Shown: positions 36,838 through 47,417, numbered from the stretch's first letter. The stretch is DNA of 64,000 bases from Acinetobacter sp. ANC 4178 (GCF_004331175.1 NZ_SJOD01000008.1:27654-91653), one strand, 5' to 3'. A program made the numbers and translations. Notes: generated from the sequence alone by a model not told the origin.

Positions 36838-37866
36838 ATGTCTTCGTTTTCTTTCTCAGATGCCCTATTAGACTGGTTCGATCTGCATGGTCGACATGAC
36901 CTGCCTTGGCAAGTAGCGGACAATCCCTACCAAGTTTGGGTTTCCGAGATTATGTTGCAACAGACACAGGTCAAAACCGTACTGCAATATTTTGAGCGCT
37001 TTGTACAACGCTTCCCTACTGTCGAAGATTTAGGCCGTGCCTCTTGGGATGATGTTGCGCCTTACTGGGCAGGTTTAGGCTACTATGCCCGTGCGCGTAA
37101 CCTACACAAAGCCGCAGCAATTGTGGCACAGCAAGGTCATTTCCCTAGCAACTTAGAAGATTGGATCGCTTTGCCAGGTATTGGGCGCTCCACCGCGGGT
37201 GCATTAATGTCCTTGGGACTTCGCCAATATGGCGTGATTATGGATGGCAATGTAAAACGCGTGCTCGCCCGTTTCTTTGCCATTGAAGATGATCTTAGCA
37301 AACCTGTACATGAACGTGCCCTGTGGCAACTGGCAGAACAACTTTGCCCAGAACAACGCAATCATGACTATACCCAAGCCATCATGGACTTAGGGGCAAC
37401 CATCTGTACCCCGAAAAAACCGTTGTGTTTGTATTGCCCGATGCAGCAACACTGTAAAGCCCATCAACAAGGTTTAGAAACAGAACTGCCCTATAAGAAA
37501 CCCAAGAAAGCCGTTCCTGTGAAATCGGCACAAGTCATGGTATTGCAGTGCCAAGATCAATGGCTGTGGTTACAACGCCCAAATACTGGGTTGTGGGGCG
37601 GACTCTGGAGTCTACCCATCTATGAAGACAGTGCTGAATTGAGCCAAACCACACAAATGTTAGGTCTAAAACCAAACAGCAATAGTGCGCAAATCTCACA
37701 TAGTTTTACTCATTTTACTTGGTTACTTGACGCGATTTGTTTCCACGTGGAACCAGAACAAAAAGAGCATATTGCAATTGAACTCTCAGGTACATGGTAC
37801 ACGCCACAAAAAGCTACACAAATGGGGCTGCCTACTGCCATGAAAAAATTGATCTCTGCCTTATAG
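36838..37866 (+). CDS. mutY: A/G-specific adenine glycosylase
   Basis: Removes adenine mispaired with 8-oxoguanine. From ATG 36838 the protein is 342 residues; an upstream in-frame start at 36766 adds a leader with no family counterpart. Catalytic Glu37 (VSEIMLQQTQV), HhH motif LPGIGRSTAGAL with Asp136 in VIMDGNVKRV, and the 4Fe-4S cysteines 190, 197, 200 and 206 are all present. The C-terminal NUDIX-like 8-oxoG recognition domain spans about 230-340. The M23 lipoprotein gene follows after 65 bases. Confidence 0.96.
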   Translation: MSSFSFSDALLDWFDLHGRHDLPWQVADNPYQVWVSEIMLQQTQVKTVLQYFERFVQRFPTVEDLGRASWDDVAPYWAGLGYYARARNLHKAAAIVAQQGHFPSNLEDWIALPGIGRSTAGALMSLGLRQYGVIMDGNVKRVLARFFAIEDDLSKPVHERALWQLAEQLCPEQRNHDYTQAIMDLGATICTPKKPLCLYCPMQQHCKAHQQGLETELPYKKPKKAVPVKSAQVMVLQCQDQWLWLQRPNTGLWGGLWSLPIYEDSAELSQTTQMLGLKPNSNSAQISHSFTHFTWLLDAICFHVEPEQKEHIAIELSGTWYTPQKATQMGLPTAMKKLISAL

Positions 37867-37931
37867 ATATGACATAGTCTGAAACTGAAAGTTTAGCTTC
37901 TTGAAAATCACAATAATCAAAAGGAAAAATT

Positions 37932-38471
37932 GTGCTTCGTCAGTTTGCGATTAGCAGTTTAACAATCAGTTTTTTGGTACTCACTGCCTGTACTTCGACA
38001 CCCAAGAAAACAGGCTCTGGGCTGCCGCTCTCTACCGTTCAAGACCTACAACGCACACCGCTTAAATCGAACTTACCCATTCCTGTACAAAATATTAAAA
38101 CTAAACAATTGACCGATACATGGGGTGCTTCACGCAGTCAGGGACGTCGACATGAAGGTATCGACATTATGGCTCCACGTGGAACCAAAGTGTATAGCAC
38201 TACCGATGGATTAATTGCTGACTTACGTGATAACAATTTGGGTGGTAAAGTAATTTGGGTGTTGGGGCCAAGTGGCTCTTGGCATTATTATGCACACTTA
38301 AATGAGCATAAACGCGGACTGGCTATTGGAGATTATGTCAAAAAAGGCGATCTGATTGGCTATGTAGGCAACACCGGAAATGCTCGACATACTGCACCCC
38401 ATCTGCATTATGGCATCTATTTAGAAGGCAAAGGTCGCGGTGCGGTCAATCCTTTTCCATATTTACGTTAA
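37932..38471 (+). CDS. M23 family metallopeptidase lipoprotein
   Basis: A 179-residue lipoprotein endopeptidase. The signal peptide ends in lipobox LTAC with Cys20. The M23 (LytM) domain covers about residues 60-175, with the H-x3-D zinc ligands in RRHEGIDIMAP and the H-x-H motif in PHLHYGIYLEG. Since all ligands are intact it is probably an active peptidoglycan endopeptidase, unlike degenerate NlpD/EnvC activators. Start is GTG 37932 after AAGGA at 6 bases. A small protein gene follows in 19 bases, likely in the same unit. Confidence 0.88.
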   Translation: MLRQFAISSLTISFLVLTACTSTPKKTGSGLPLSTVQDLQRTPLKSNLPIPVQNIKTKQLTDTWGASRSQGRRHEGIDIMAPRGTKVYSTTDGLIADLRDNNLGGKVIWVLGPSGSWHYYAHLNEHKRGLAIGDYVKKGDLIGYVGNTGNARHTAPHLHYGIYLEGKGRGAVNPFPYLR

Positions 38472-38490
38472 TTTTTTTTAGGAAATACAC

Positions 38491-38736
38491 ATGTCTGAAG
38501 TGTTGATGAATCGTCTGGTTGAATTTGCAGAATCAGGCAATCAACAAAAAATTGTAGTTGCAGGACAAAGCTATCAGGGCTGGGTCATGGAAATTACCGA
38601 AGATGCCCTGTTGATTAGTACAGGTTTTGCAGACAAATCAGGCAAAGATTTCTGGATTTCATTTAACGAGCTACAACAAGCAAACTTATCCTACTGGGAC
38701 AATAAAACGGATCAGTGGATAGACTTCACCTTATAA
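38491..38736 (+). CDS. conserved-type small protein, function unknown
   Basis: An 81-residue acidic protein (MSEVLMNRLVEFAESGNQ...) without membrane segments or known motif. It has a mixed strand/helix pattern with aromatic residues clustered at the end (SYWDNKTDQWIDF). TTAGGAAA precedes the ATG. It lies 19 bases after the M23 gene and 25 before tag, so all three are probably one unit. I do not recognise the family. Confidence 0.72.
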   Translation: MSEVLMNRLVEFAESGNQQKIVVAGQSYQGWVMEITEDALLISTGFADKSGKDFWISFNELQQANLSYWDNKTDQWIDFTL

Positions 38737-38761
38737 ATCGACAACAACATAGAGAGGAACA

Positions 38762-39325
38762 ATGAATAAACAACGCTGTGGCTGGTGTACCGAGGATCCT
38801 CTCTACATTGCCTATCATGATCATGAATGGGGACAACCTGTGCATGATGAGCAACATTTATTTGAAATGCTTTGTCTCGAAGGACAGCAAGCGGGTCTGT
38901 CTTGGATTACTGTACTGAAAAAACGGGAAAGCTATCGCCAACATTTTTTTCAGCATCCGATTCAACAGATTGCTGAGCTGAGCGATGCCGACCTAGAAGC
39001 CAAATTACAAGATGCTGGACTCATTCGACACATTGGCAAACTACAAGCCATTCGAGAGAATGCACGCGCTTGGCAAAGCCTAAAACAACAAGAAAATGTC
39101 GTGGATTGGTTATGGGGTTTTGTCAGCCATAAACCTATTTTGAATGCTGTACCGAACTATAAAACGGCACCTGCACAAACGGACATTAGCCAACAGATGT
39201 CTAAGGCCTTAAAGAAAAAAGGCTTCAAGTTTGTGGGGCCAACGACCTGTTATGCCTTTATGCAAGCCGTGGGTATGGTCGATGATCACGAAGATGATTG
39301 CCCCGCCAAAAATACAACAAAATAG
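38762..39325 (+). CDS. tag: DNA-3-methyladenine glycosylase I
   Basis: Excises 3-methyladenine from alkylated DNA. The 187-residue length matches Tag. The N-terminus CGWCTEDPLYIAYHDHEWG corresponds to the E. coli protein, and the zinc ligands Cys6 and His19 pair with His176 and Cys180 in DDHEDDCPAK. GAGG stands before the ATG. It lies in a same-strand run with the small protein and the alcohol dehydrogenase (28-base gap). Confidence 0.95.
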   Translation: MNKQRCGWCTEDPLYIAYHDHEWGQPVHDEQHLFEMLCLEGQQAGLSWITVLKKRESYRQHFFQHPIQQIAELSDADLEAKLQDAGLIRHIGKLQAIRENARAWQSLKQQENVVDWLWGFVSHKPILNAVPNYKTAPAQTDISQQMSKALKKKGFKFVGPTTCYAFMQAVGMVDDHEDDCPAKNTTK

Positions 39326-39352
39326 TCCCCCATAAAAATAGAGGATGCCATC

Positions 39353-40390
39353 ATGAGTAATAATCTGATCAATAGCTATGCCGCCCTCCACGCAGGCGAG
39401 GCACTGGTACCCTTTCAATTTGATGCGGGTGAACTTCAAGCCCATCAAGTTGAAATTAAAGTGGAATATTGTGGACTCTGTCATTCAGATGTTTCAGTAA
39501 TTGACAACGAATGGCGTAATTCTGTTTACCCTGTGATCGCAGGACATGAAGTCATTGGCACCATCTTAAGAATGGGTTCAGAAGCCAAAGGACTACAGAT
39601 CGGTCAACGTGTAGGTTTAGGTTGGACGGCGGAAAGCTGCCAATACTGTGATCAATGTGTGGCAGGACAGCCTGTATTATGCAGCAGTGGCAGTACCGCC
39701 ACCATTGTGGGTCATGCGGGTGGCTTTGCAGATAAAGTGAGGGCGGCATGGCAATGGGTGATTCCGCTGTCTGAAGATTTAGACCCTGAAAGTGCGGGTC
39801 CTCTGCTCTGTGGCGGGATTACCGTATTTGACCCTTTACTCAAACATCATATCCAAGCCACTCATCATGTCGGTGTAATCGGTATTGGTGGTTTGGGACA
39901 TATGGCAATTAAATTACTCAAAGCATGGGGCTGTGAAATAACAGCCTTTACCTCAAGTCTAGACAAGACCGATGAACTCAAAGCCATGGGCGCAGACCAT
40001 GTGGTGAATAGTCGAGATAGTGCCGCGCTAAAACAACAACAAGGTAAATTTGATCTGTTGCTCAGCACCGTCAACGTTACACTAGACTGGCGTGCTTACC
40101 TCACAACTTTAGCACCGAATGGTACAGCACATATGCTGGGTGTGCCTCTGGAACCCATGCCAATTTCAGTCGGTTCCCTCATTGCAGGGGCAAAATCAGT
40201 GACTGGCTCACCGACAGGTTCACCTGCTGCATTACGTCAACTGCTCAAGTTCGCTGCACGTAAAAACATTGCGCCACAAATTGAATTGTACCCAATGTCA
40301 CAACTGAATCAGGCGATAGAGCGTTTGCACTCAGGCCAAGCCCGTTATCGGATTGTGCTTCAAGCCGACTTCGAATCAAGCGCAACATAA
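39353..40390 (+). CDS. zinc-dependent alcohol dehydrogenase (MDR superfamily)
   Basis: A 345-residue medium-chain dehydrogenase. Catalytic zinc ligands Cys43 (GLCHSD) and His65-Glu66 (AGHEVIG) and structural zinc cysteines 96, 99, 102 and 110 are present; the cofactor motif is GIGGLGHMAIK. It belongs to the YahK/cinnamyl-type broad aldehyde reductases that prefer NADPH. AGAGGA precedes the ATG. The 3' end overlaps the convergent PdxR-like gene by 31 bases. Confidence 0.9.
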   Translation: MSNNLINSYAALHAGEALVPFQFDAGELQAHQVEIKVEYCGLCHSDVSVIDNEWRNSVYPVIAGHEVIGTILRMGSEAKGLQIGQRVGLGWTAESCQYCDQCVAGQPVLCSSGSTATIVGHAGGFADKVRAAWQWVIPLSEDLDPESAGPLLCGGITVFDPLLKHHIQATHHVGVIGIGGLGHMAIKLLKAWGCEITAFTSSLDKTDELKAMGADHVVNSRDSAALKQQQGKFDLLLSTVNVTLDWRAYLTTLAPNGTAHMLGVPLEPMPISVGSLIAGAKSVTGSPTGSPAALRQLLKFAARKNIAPQIELYPMSQLNQAIERLHSGQARYRIVLQADFESSAT

Positions 40391-41814
40391 TCCAATTGTC
40401 GCCGAGTCCAACTCGCCAAGCATTCAATTGCTTGGCGGATCTCGGTGGATAATTCATGACCCGCATTTAAGCGTATGCAATTTTTATAACGCTGCTCTTC
40501 TCCAAACACAATGCCGGGCACAATACTGATACCTTGCTGTTGCGCATAATGGTACATATCCAAACTATGAATGGTTTCAGGCAACTGTAACCACAGGGCA
40601 TAGCCTCCTTTGGGCTGATTCAAGCGAATCTCGATACCCGAAAAAGCCTGAATTAAAAATTGCCGATATTGCTCGACTTGCTGCATTAAACTCGGTTTTA
40701 ACCGATTCAAATGCTCTCGATAGGCGCGGCTATAAATTAGATCAGCCAAGCCCAATTGCAAGGGAGTATTCACCGCAACATGTCGAGTCAGAAGTTGTAC
40801 CCGTAAATAGTTTAAACGTGACGGCATGCAAAACCACCCCACCCGATAAGCAGTAGATAAGGATTTGGAAACCGAGCCACAGTAAATGACATAACCCTGT
40901 TGGTCCCAGTATTGAATTGGAAGTGGGCGTTTTAAATCAAAACTGCATTCGGCATAAATATCATCTTCAATGACATAACACTGATATTGGGCTGCTAACT
41001 GGGCAATTTTCTCTTTTTCTGTAGGGCTTAAACAAAAGCCTAAAGGGTTCTGAAAATTGGCTGTGAGTAAGCAGGCTTTGGCTCCCGAATCACGCATCGC
41101 CTGTTCAAATCGATTCAGGTCAAAGCCATTGGCATGCGCTGGAACTTCCACAATTTTACGATTCAGACTCGCCAAGAGTTGCAACTGCCCATTAAAGTTG
41201 GGTGTCGGTACAATAATGCTATCGCCTTCTTGGGTCAGGGTTTGAATCACCACCGACAAAGCGGGCATACAACCATTGCTGATATAAATATCTTCAGCTG
41301 CCATGTAAATGCCATCTTCTGCCCAATGTGCCGACAAAGCCTCTCTTAAACGTCGATGTCCCTGTTTATCACTATAGAGAAAATCTTCAGGTTTACTGTG
41401 TTTCAGCGCACGGTGAATGGAACGGCGGAGTGCCTCTACAGGCACTAAATTCGGTGACAGTTGAATAGCCCCCAAATGAATCATTTGATCATGAATGGAG
41501 GCCTCTTGAATTTCAATTTGCAGTTCTAAATTAGAAACGTCTCGCGCCGTCACCGCAAAATCGACATGCTGTGGCACGGCCACCGCCAAAGCTTGTGGTT
41601 GCACAAAGTAACCTGCTTGAGGTTTTGCCGTAATTAAACCTTGTGCTTCTAACAGCTCATAACAGCTTTTGGCGGTGTTGAGGCTGACCTGTTGCGACTG
41701 AGCAAACTGACGCAACGAACTCAAGCGCTGCCCTGCCCCCAATTCTCCCGCATAAATTTTCTGTGCTAACTGGTGTGCCAAATCACGATACTGGATGCCC
41801 ATCACTGTACTCAT
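40360..41814 (-). CDS. MocR/PdxR family regulator (GntR-type HTH with aminotransferase domain)
   Basis: A 484-residue chimeric regulator. The N-terminal GntR-type winged helix (about 10-75: LSSLRQFAQSQQVSLNTAKSCYELLEAQG) is joined to a fold-type I aminotransferase domain with the PLP lysine in YCGSVSKSLSTAYRVGW. Such proteins sense PLP or amino acid adducts; members control pyridoxal or GABA genes. No obvious target is beside it: a lipoprotein gene lies divergent at 41899. Convergent overlap of 31 bases with the alcohol dehydrogenase. Class certain, regulon unknown. Confidence 0.9.
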   Translation of the reverse strand: MSTVMGIQYRDLAHQLAQKIYAGELGAGQRLSSLRQFAQSQQVSLNTAKSCYELLEAQGLITAKPQAGYFVQPQALAVAVPQHVDFAVTARDVSNLELQIEIQEASIHDQMIHLGAIQLSPNLVPVEALRRSIHRALKHSKPEDFLYSDKQGHRRLREALSAHWAEDGIYMAAEDIYISNGCMPALSVVIQTLTQEGDSIIVPTPNFNGQLQLLASLNRKIVEVPAHANGFDLNRFEQAMRDSGAKACLLTANFQNPLGFCLSPTEKEKIAQLAAQYQCYVIEDDIYAECSFDLKRPLPIQYWDQQGYVIYCGSVSKSLSTAYRVGWFCMPSRLNYLRVQLLTRHVAVNTPLQLGLADLIYSRAYREHLNRLKPSLMQQVEQYRQFLIQAFSGIEIRLNQPKGGYALWLQLPETIHSLDMYHYAQQQGISIVPGIVFGEEQRYKNCIRLNAGHELSTEIRQAIECLASWTRRQLDYVALDSKSA

Positions 41815-41898
41815 TTTTTAATGTATTTTGTATCTGTAACCAAGAATACACCTTATCTATGCTAGGGGTACAGTTCATTTTTATTTGGGGAAATCAAC

Positions 41899-42300
41899 AT
41901 GTATCGTCTTAGTCTCGTCCTATTGACCCTATCTCTTGCGGCCTGCCAACCAAGTACATCCGTTTGGCAACAACAACATGATTTTATTTGTCAGTCTTTA
42001 ATTGAAGGCTTTTTGAAAGCATCTGGACAGCAAAACTTTGAATTGAACCAGAAAAGCGATGTCATGGATAGCGTCATCCCGCAACGCCTGTTTAGCTATC
42101 AATCTGGCTCAACCCGCACTACCTTAATTGGTGAAACACAGCGTAAAGAGTTACGCTTTGTCTGTTGGAACGATGCACAACATTTTGCAATTGCACAACA
42201 TGATCCGAACCATGCACCACGACAAGCCTTGCTCACCGTACAACTTCACTTACCCAAAACTACAGATACATGGCAAGTTTCTGCGCCAAAAACTCGATAA
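41899..42300 (+). CDS. small lipoprotein of unknown function
   Basis: A 133-residue predicted lipoprotein: signal peptide with lipobox LAAC (Cys16), then a domain of about 115 residues with two further cysteines (CQSLIEGFL and RFVCWND), which could be disulfide-bonded in the periplasm. No family recognised. Divergent from the MocR gene and convergent with a LysR gene, overlapping its 3' end by 41 bases. Confidence 0.75.
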   Translation: MYRLSLVLLTLSLAACQPSTSVWQQQHDFICQSLIEGFLKASGQQNFELNQKSDVMDSVIPQRLFSYQSGSTRTTLIGETQRKELRFVCWNDAQHFAIAQHDPNHAPRQALLTVQLHLPKTTDTWQVSAPKTR

Positions 42301-43156
42301 ACAAGCGAACCCGTTTCGGTAAGTGTTCTTGTTGATAGTACACCGCATGGATTTTTTGATATTGCAGTTCAATCTGATCTTCAAACAGCGCCACCAAACG
42401 TCCTGCACGGAGATCATCTTGGACCAAAAAACGCGACAAACAGGTAATCCCAACACCGTTCAGCACCAACTGACGTACGGTTTCCCCATTCGATGCCTTG
42501 ATTTTTGGATGAATATTAAGATGTTGTCCCTGTAACCTTAATGGCCAAGTATTTAAATGGGTGGGCTGGGTAAAGCCAAGCAAGGGGTGCTGCAACAACT
42601 GCTCAGGCTGGTTGGGCACGCCATGTTGGGCCAAATAATCAGGACTGGCCACAATATACAACCGGCTGCGACAAAGTAATTTGGCATGCAAACTGGAATC
42701 GTTTAACTCGCCAAAACGAATCGCCACATCGGTTTTATGTTCCAGCAAATCAATAATCTGATCATGATTATTCAATTCAATTTCAATCTTGGGATATTGC
42801 TGCATGAACTCTTGAATCAGCGGCACAATCACATGCAGTACGAAAGGCGTCGCAGAATCGATCCGAATGAGACCTGAAATATCATGATCAGATTTTAATA
42901 ACGCATCTTCAGCTTCGGTCAAATCATTCAAAATCTTACGCGATTTTTCCAGAAACAACTGCCCTTCTTGCGTCAGTTTCAACTTACGCGTAGTCCGTTC
43001 TAGCAGAGTCACATTGAGTTTGCTTTCCAAACGCTGCAAGGCACGACTAACACCCGATGTGGTTTGTCCTAATTGCTCCGCAGCTTTCACAATCGAGCCA
43101 CTTTCGACAATCTGGACAAAAGTATTTAATTCTTCAATGGTCGATTTCATCGTCAT
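42260..43156 (-). CDS. LysR family transcriptional regulator
   Basis: A 298-residue LysR protein. The N-terminal winged HTH (about 8-66, with GSIVKAAEQLGQTTSGVSRALQRLESKL) and a substrate-binding-fold effector domain are complete. It is divergent from an aldo/keto reductase and MFS exporter pair across 105 bases, the classic LysR arrangement, so it likely regulates them. Its last 41 bases overlap the end of the convergent lipoprotein gene. Effector unknown. Confidence 0.9.
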   Translation of the reverse strand: MTMKSTIEELNTFVQIVESGSIVKAAEQLGQTTSGVSRALQRLESKLNVTLLERTTRKLKLTQEGQLFLEKSRKILNDLTEAEDALLKSDHDISGLIRIDSATPFVLHVIVPLIQEFMQQYPKIEIELNNHDQIIDLLEHKTDVAIRFGELNDSSLHAKLLCRSRLYIVASPDYLAQHGVPNQPEQLLQHPLLGFTQPTHLNTWPLRLQGQHLNIHPKIKASNGETVRQLVLNGVGITCLSRFLVQDDLRAGRLVALFEDQIELQYQKIHAVYYQQEHLPKRVRLFIEFLAQKLAMYL

Positions 43157-43261
43157 TTTATTGATTATTGGTCAACAATATTTTGCAAATTCCTAGATTT
43201 TTCCACAACAGTTATTTCAGCAAAATAACTCCATCTTTAAAAAAGTTCGGTTGAGAAAAAC

Positions 43262-44065
43262 ATGATTGTTCCAAAAATGGGAATGGGTACCTTTCGCTTG
43301 ACGGGTGCAACAGTAATTGACGCGGTTCAGACTGCACTTGAGGTCGGCTATCGTGCCATTGATACGGCACAAATTTATGGCAATGAAGCTGAAATTGGTC
43401 AAGCCATTGCCAACAGTGGCGTACCACATCATGAATTATTTTTGACCACCAAAATCTGGACTGAAAATTACGCTCCAGAGCAACTGATTCAGAGCTTAAA
43501 ACAGAGCTTGAAAAAGTTAGGTACGGATGCAGTAAATTTGACTTTAATCCACTGGCCTGCGCCACAACTGGGGGTTCAAATTGAGGAAGTCATGCAAGCC
43601 TTGCTGCATGCCAAGCAATTAGGATTGACTGAACATATCGGGATTTCTAATTTTAATATTGCCCTGACCGAGCAAGCAATTAACAGTATTGGACTGGAGC
43701 ATATTGCCACCAATCAAATTGAACTGAGTCCTTATTTACAAAATCGTCGCTTGGTCAGTTATCTGCAACAGCAACAGATTGATGTGAGCTCTTACATGAC
43801 TTTGGCCTATGGCAAAGTGCTGCAAGAGCCTGTCTTACAGGCTCTTGCCCAGCAAATCAATGCCAGTCCCGCACAAGTGGCATTGGCATGGGCGCTGCAA
43901 CAAGGTTATGCCGTCATTCCATCTTCTACACAACGGACGCATTTGTTAGCAAATTTAAAAGCCCAAGATTTACAGCTCACTCCAGAACAGATACAGGCTA
44001 TTGCTGAACTCGACAGAAACTCACGTGAGGTCAATCCTGAACAACTCGCTCCCGAGTGGGACTAG
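43262..44065 (+). CDS. dkgB: aldo/keto reductase, 2,5-diketo-D-gluconate reductase B-like
   Basis: A 267-residue NADPH-dependent reductase. The catalytic tetrad is Asp34, Tyr39 ([10 protein letters not shown]), Lys64 (LTTKIW) and His97 (LIHWPAP), and the C-terminal cofactor site is seen in [15 protein letters not shown]. Length and N-terminus match DkgB, which reduces 2,5-diketogluconate, methylglyoxal and other small carbonyls. It is 9 bases before the MFS gene, so cotranscribed, and divergent from a LysR regulator. The gene symbol reflects family resemblance only. Confidence 0.82.
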   Translation: MIVPKMGMGTFRLTGATVIDAVQTALEVGYRAIDTAQIYGNEAEIGQAIANSGVPHHELFLTTKIWTENYAPEQLIQSLKQSLKKLGTDAVNLTLIHWPAPQLGVQIEEVMQALLHAKQLGLTEHIGISNFNIALTEQAINSIGLEHIATNQIELSPYLQNRRLVSYLQQQQIDVSSYMTLAYGKVLQEPVLQALAQQINASPAQVALAWALQQGYAVIPSSTQRTHLLANLKAQDLQLTPEQIQAIAELDRNSREVNPEQLAPEWD

Positions 44066-44074
44066 GGCAATCAA

Positions 44075-45274
44075 ATGAAAGTGAATTACCCCTTATTGGC
44101 GCTGGCGATTGGCGCCTTTGCTATTGGAACCACTGAATTTTCCCCCATGGGCTTTTTACCTGAAATTGCCCGTGATCTGAGTATTTCTATTCCACAAGCA
44201 GGTATGCTCATCAGTGCCTACGCCATTGGAGTGATGTTGGGTGCTCCACTGATGACCCTATGGTTTAGCCGTTATTCCAAACGGCGTGCCCTGATCCTGC
44301 TCATGGTCATTTTCACACTAGGCAACCTGCTGGCTTATTTTGCCCACAGTTATTCCAGCTTAATGCTGGCACGCATCTTGACCAGCTTAAATCATGGTGC
44401 TTTCTTTGGGATTGGTTCTGTGGTCGCCGCCAGTGTGGTGCCCAAAGAGAAACAAACCAGTGCCGTCGCAGCCATGTTTATGGGACTGACTCTGGCCAAT
44501 ATTGGTGGTGTTCCCTTCGCCACTTGGGTGGGACAACATATTGGTTGGCGCATTGCTTTTCTGGGCATCACACTCCTGGGGGTAATCACCATGCTGTCTC
44601 TCTGGAAAGCACTACCCGAAGGTCAACCCAGTGCTCAGCCTAACATTACTCAAGAACTCAAAGTACTCAGTCGCTTACCTGTGGTTTTGGCTTTATCGAC
44701 CACGGTCATGAGCTCAGGCGCAATGTTCACACTGTATACCTACATTGCCCCCAGTTTGCAAAACTTCACTCAAGCTACACCAAGCCTGATCACCTTGATG
44801 TTGGTTCTGGTTGGGATTGGCTTTTCAATTGGCAATCATTTTGGGGGCAAATTCGCAGATCGCTCACTGGATCGGACGCTATTGGGTTTTCTCAGCCTAC
44901 TCAGCATCATGATGTTACTGTTTCCATGGTTGGCACAAACCACATTTGGCGCAGCCATTGCATTAATCCTCTGGGGTGCAGCAGCCTTTGCCGTTGTTCC
45001 ACCCTTACAAATGCGCGTTATGTCGGTTGCACATGAAGCCTCTGGACTGGCCTCTTCGGTCAATATTGGCGCCTTTAATTTAGGCAATGCCTTGGGTGCA
45101 CTGGCGGGTGCCAGCGTACTCAGTTTTGGACTCAGCTATACGGCGGTGTCTTGGATCGGTGCACTATTAAGTGGTCTAGCCTTGCTGTTGGTCGGCTTAC
45201 AAAAAATGTTACTGAACCAACAGCTTGTACAAAGCCAAACACAAAAAATAGAGCCTCAATGTCTTGAACACTAA
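44075..45274 (+). CDS. MFS transporter, drug/sugar exporter type (AraJ/YdhP-like)
   Basis: A 399-residue, 12-helix major facilitator of the DHA1 type. IGTTEFSPMGFLPEIARDLSIS at the N-terminus and the ARILTSLNHGAFFGIGSVVAA segment are characteristic of the AraJ/YdhP/PbuE group, which exports sugars, purines or drugs. It is coupled to the aldo/keto reductase gene, suggesting that reductase product or a toxic carbonyl-derived compound is exported (inference). Substrate is not known. Confidence 0.87.
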   Translation: MKVNYPLLALAIGAFAIGTTEFSPMGFLPEIARDLSISIPQAGMLISAYAIGVMLGAPLMTLWFSRYSKRRALILLMVIFTLGNLLAYFAHSYSSLMLARILTSLNHGAFFGIGSVVAASVVPKEKQTSAVAAMFMGLTLANIGGVPFATWVGQHIGWRIAFLGITLLGVITMLSLWKALPEGQPSAQPNITQELKVLSRLPVVLALSTTVMSSGAMFTLYTYIAPSLQNFTQATPSLITLMLVLVGIGFSIGNHFGGKFADRSLDRTLLGFLSLLSIMMLLFPWLAQTTFGAAIALILWGAAAFAVVPPLQMRVMSVAHEASGLASSVNIGAFNLGNALGALAGASVLSFGLSYTAVSWIGALLSGLALLLVGLQKMLLNQQLVQSQTQKIEPQCLEH

Positions 45275-45302
45275 ATCCATGTCGATTTTAACATCATATT
45301 GA

Positions 45303-45947
45303 CTAGCGTAATGCGATTGGCAAAGCTGCATAATTCCGCGGTTTTGCCAATTCATCCTTCATCTTCAACAACATTTGATACGGCTGCTGTTCAACAAATA
45401 GATTCACAGCGCTTAACGGAATAGAGCCTTCAGGATCAGCATAGCCATAGGTCGAGACTTTCACTTTCTGCTTCCCCAGTTTCTGAAAAGTCCAGTCGCC
45501 TTCATAACGGGTTAAACGAACATAGTCGGGATTCAGCGGATAGCCTTGATTCACAGCCTTATTTTGAATATGAATCAGCCCTTGCGCATCTTTACTCATT
45601 TTCCCCTTTACCACCAAATCTCGGTCTTTTAAAGGAAAGGGAAAATCCAGCACCATATACAACAGAAACTCCCCTTTGCTGTCATCACGAGACAATACCT
45701 TGACACTGCCCATATAAGGCACCCATTTGGGCGCTTGTTCCACATCCAAAATCAGGGCAGTGGCCTTTTCAATCGGCACATCAAAATGGGTTTCGGCTTT
45801 ATATAACACCACAGGGTTTGCATTGTCTTGGTAAGTCCAAACCTTAATATTCTGTTTGTTAATACTGAGTTTGGCATTGTCGATAGACTTGGCCTGTGCT
45901 GTAGCAAACAAGGCTACAGCACAGCAAGTGATCAGTTTTATTTTCAT
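45303..45947 (-). CDS. START-domain secreted protein
   Basis: A 214-residue protein with a signal peptide (cleavage after residue 19, AQA) and a START/polyketide-cyclase-like lipid-binding domain: the pattern ILDVEQAPKWVPYMGSVKVL and FPFPLKDRDLVVKG is typical. Probably periplasmic lipid binding; function unproven. Single gene; convergent with the MFS gene and 58 bases before the dapB stop on the same strand, so the two may be one transcript. Confidence 0.82.
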   Translation of the reverse strand: MKIKLITCCAVALFATAQAKSIDNAKLSINKQNIKVWTYQDNANPVVLYKAETHFDVPIEKATALILDVEQAPKWVPYMGSVKVLSRDDSKGEFLLYMVLDFPFPLKDRDLVVKGKMSKDAQGLIHIQNKAVNQGYPLNPDYVRLTRYEGDWTFQKLGKQKVKVSTYGYADPEGSIPLSAVNLFVEQQPYQMLLKMKDELAKPRNYAALPIALR

Positions 45948-46005
45948 TTAATTCAGCTTCTTATTTTAATTTTATGCAAATGTTTTCGCAAATTCAGGCC
46001 GTGTT

Positions 46006-46836
<831 letters not shown>

Positions 46837-47120
46837 CTAATTTCGAATTTAAAAATTGCCTTTACTATAACAAAACTCTGGAACACGACTAAGTTGTAAT
46901 CTAAATTTTTCGCAAAAAACTTGGTCGAATCGATTTAAACTTCAAATTGCTCAATCTCAGCACATCGAGATAGTGAAGAATTAGATCATGGTGTGGGTTT
47001 ATATCGAAAAAAATCTTTAAAAATGAAAATGAAGCCTCTGGTTTTTCACACAAGTTACATCTTGTTTAAGCAGACTAGCCGTCACGAATCATCAAGATAA
47101 AAATTGTCAGGAGACTTTCT

Positions 47121-47375
47121 ATGCATTCGAAAAAAATAATACTCGCTTTACTGTGTACTGTTGCTGCTCATGTTTATGCTGAACCTGCTGCCCAATCTGG
47201 CGACAGTATTGACAGTTTGGCAGGGGTTAAAATTATGACCACCGTTAATGGTCAACCTGGAAGCCTTGCTGAACGCATGGCAACGAAAGCTACTCAAGCA
47301 TCTGTGAGTACTACGCAACAACCCGCGGAAGAAACCGTGAGTGTCGAAGCGATTGATGCACCTATTGCACAATAA
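47121..47375 (+). CDS. small secreted protein of unknown function
   Basis: An 84-residue protein with a signal peptide (cleavage after residue 20, VYA), then a short Ala/Ser/Thr/Gln-rich mature part of about 64 residues without cysteines. AGGAG ends seven bases before the ATG, so translation is likely. The mature part is low-complexity and I recognise no family. Convergent with dnaJ, sharing a terminator. Confidence 0.68.
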   Translation: MHSKKIILALLCTVAAHVYAEPAAQSGDSIDSLAGVKIMTTVNGQPGSLAERMATKATQASVSTTQQPAEETVSVEAIDAPIAQ

Positions 47376-47384
47376 CAATCGACA

Positions 47385-47417
47385 TAAAAAAGGGCATGTT
47401 TTACATGCCCTTTTTTT
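47385..47417. terminator. bidirectional intrinsic terminator
   Basis: AAAAAAGGGCATGT/ACATGCCCTTTTTTT with a short T-rich loop, between the secreted protein gene and dnaJ. Confidence 0.92.
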
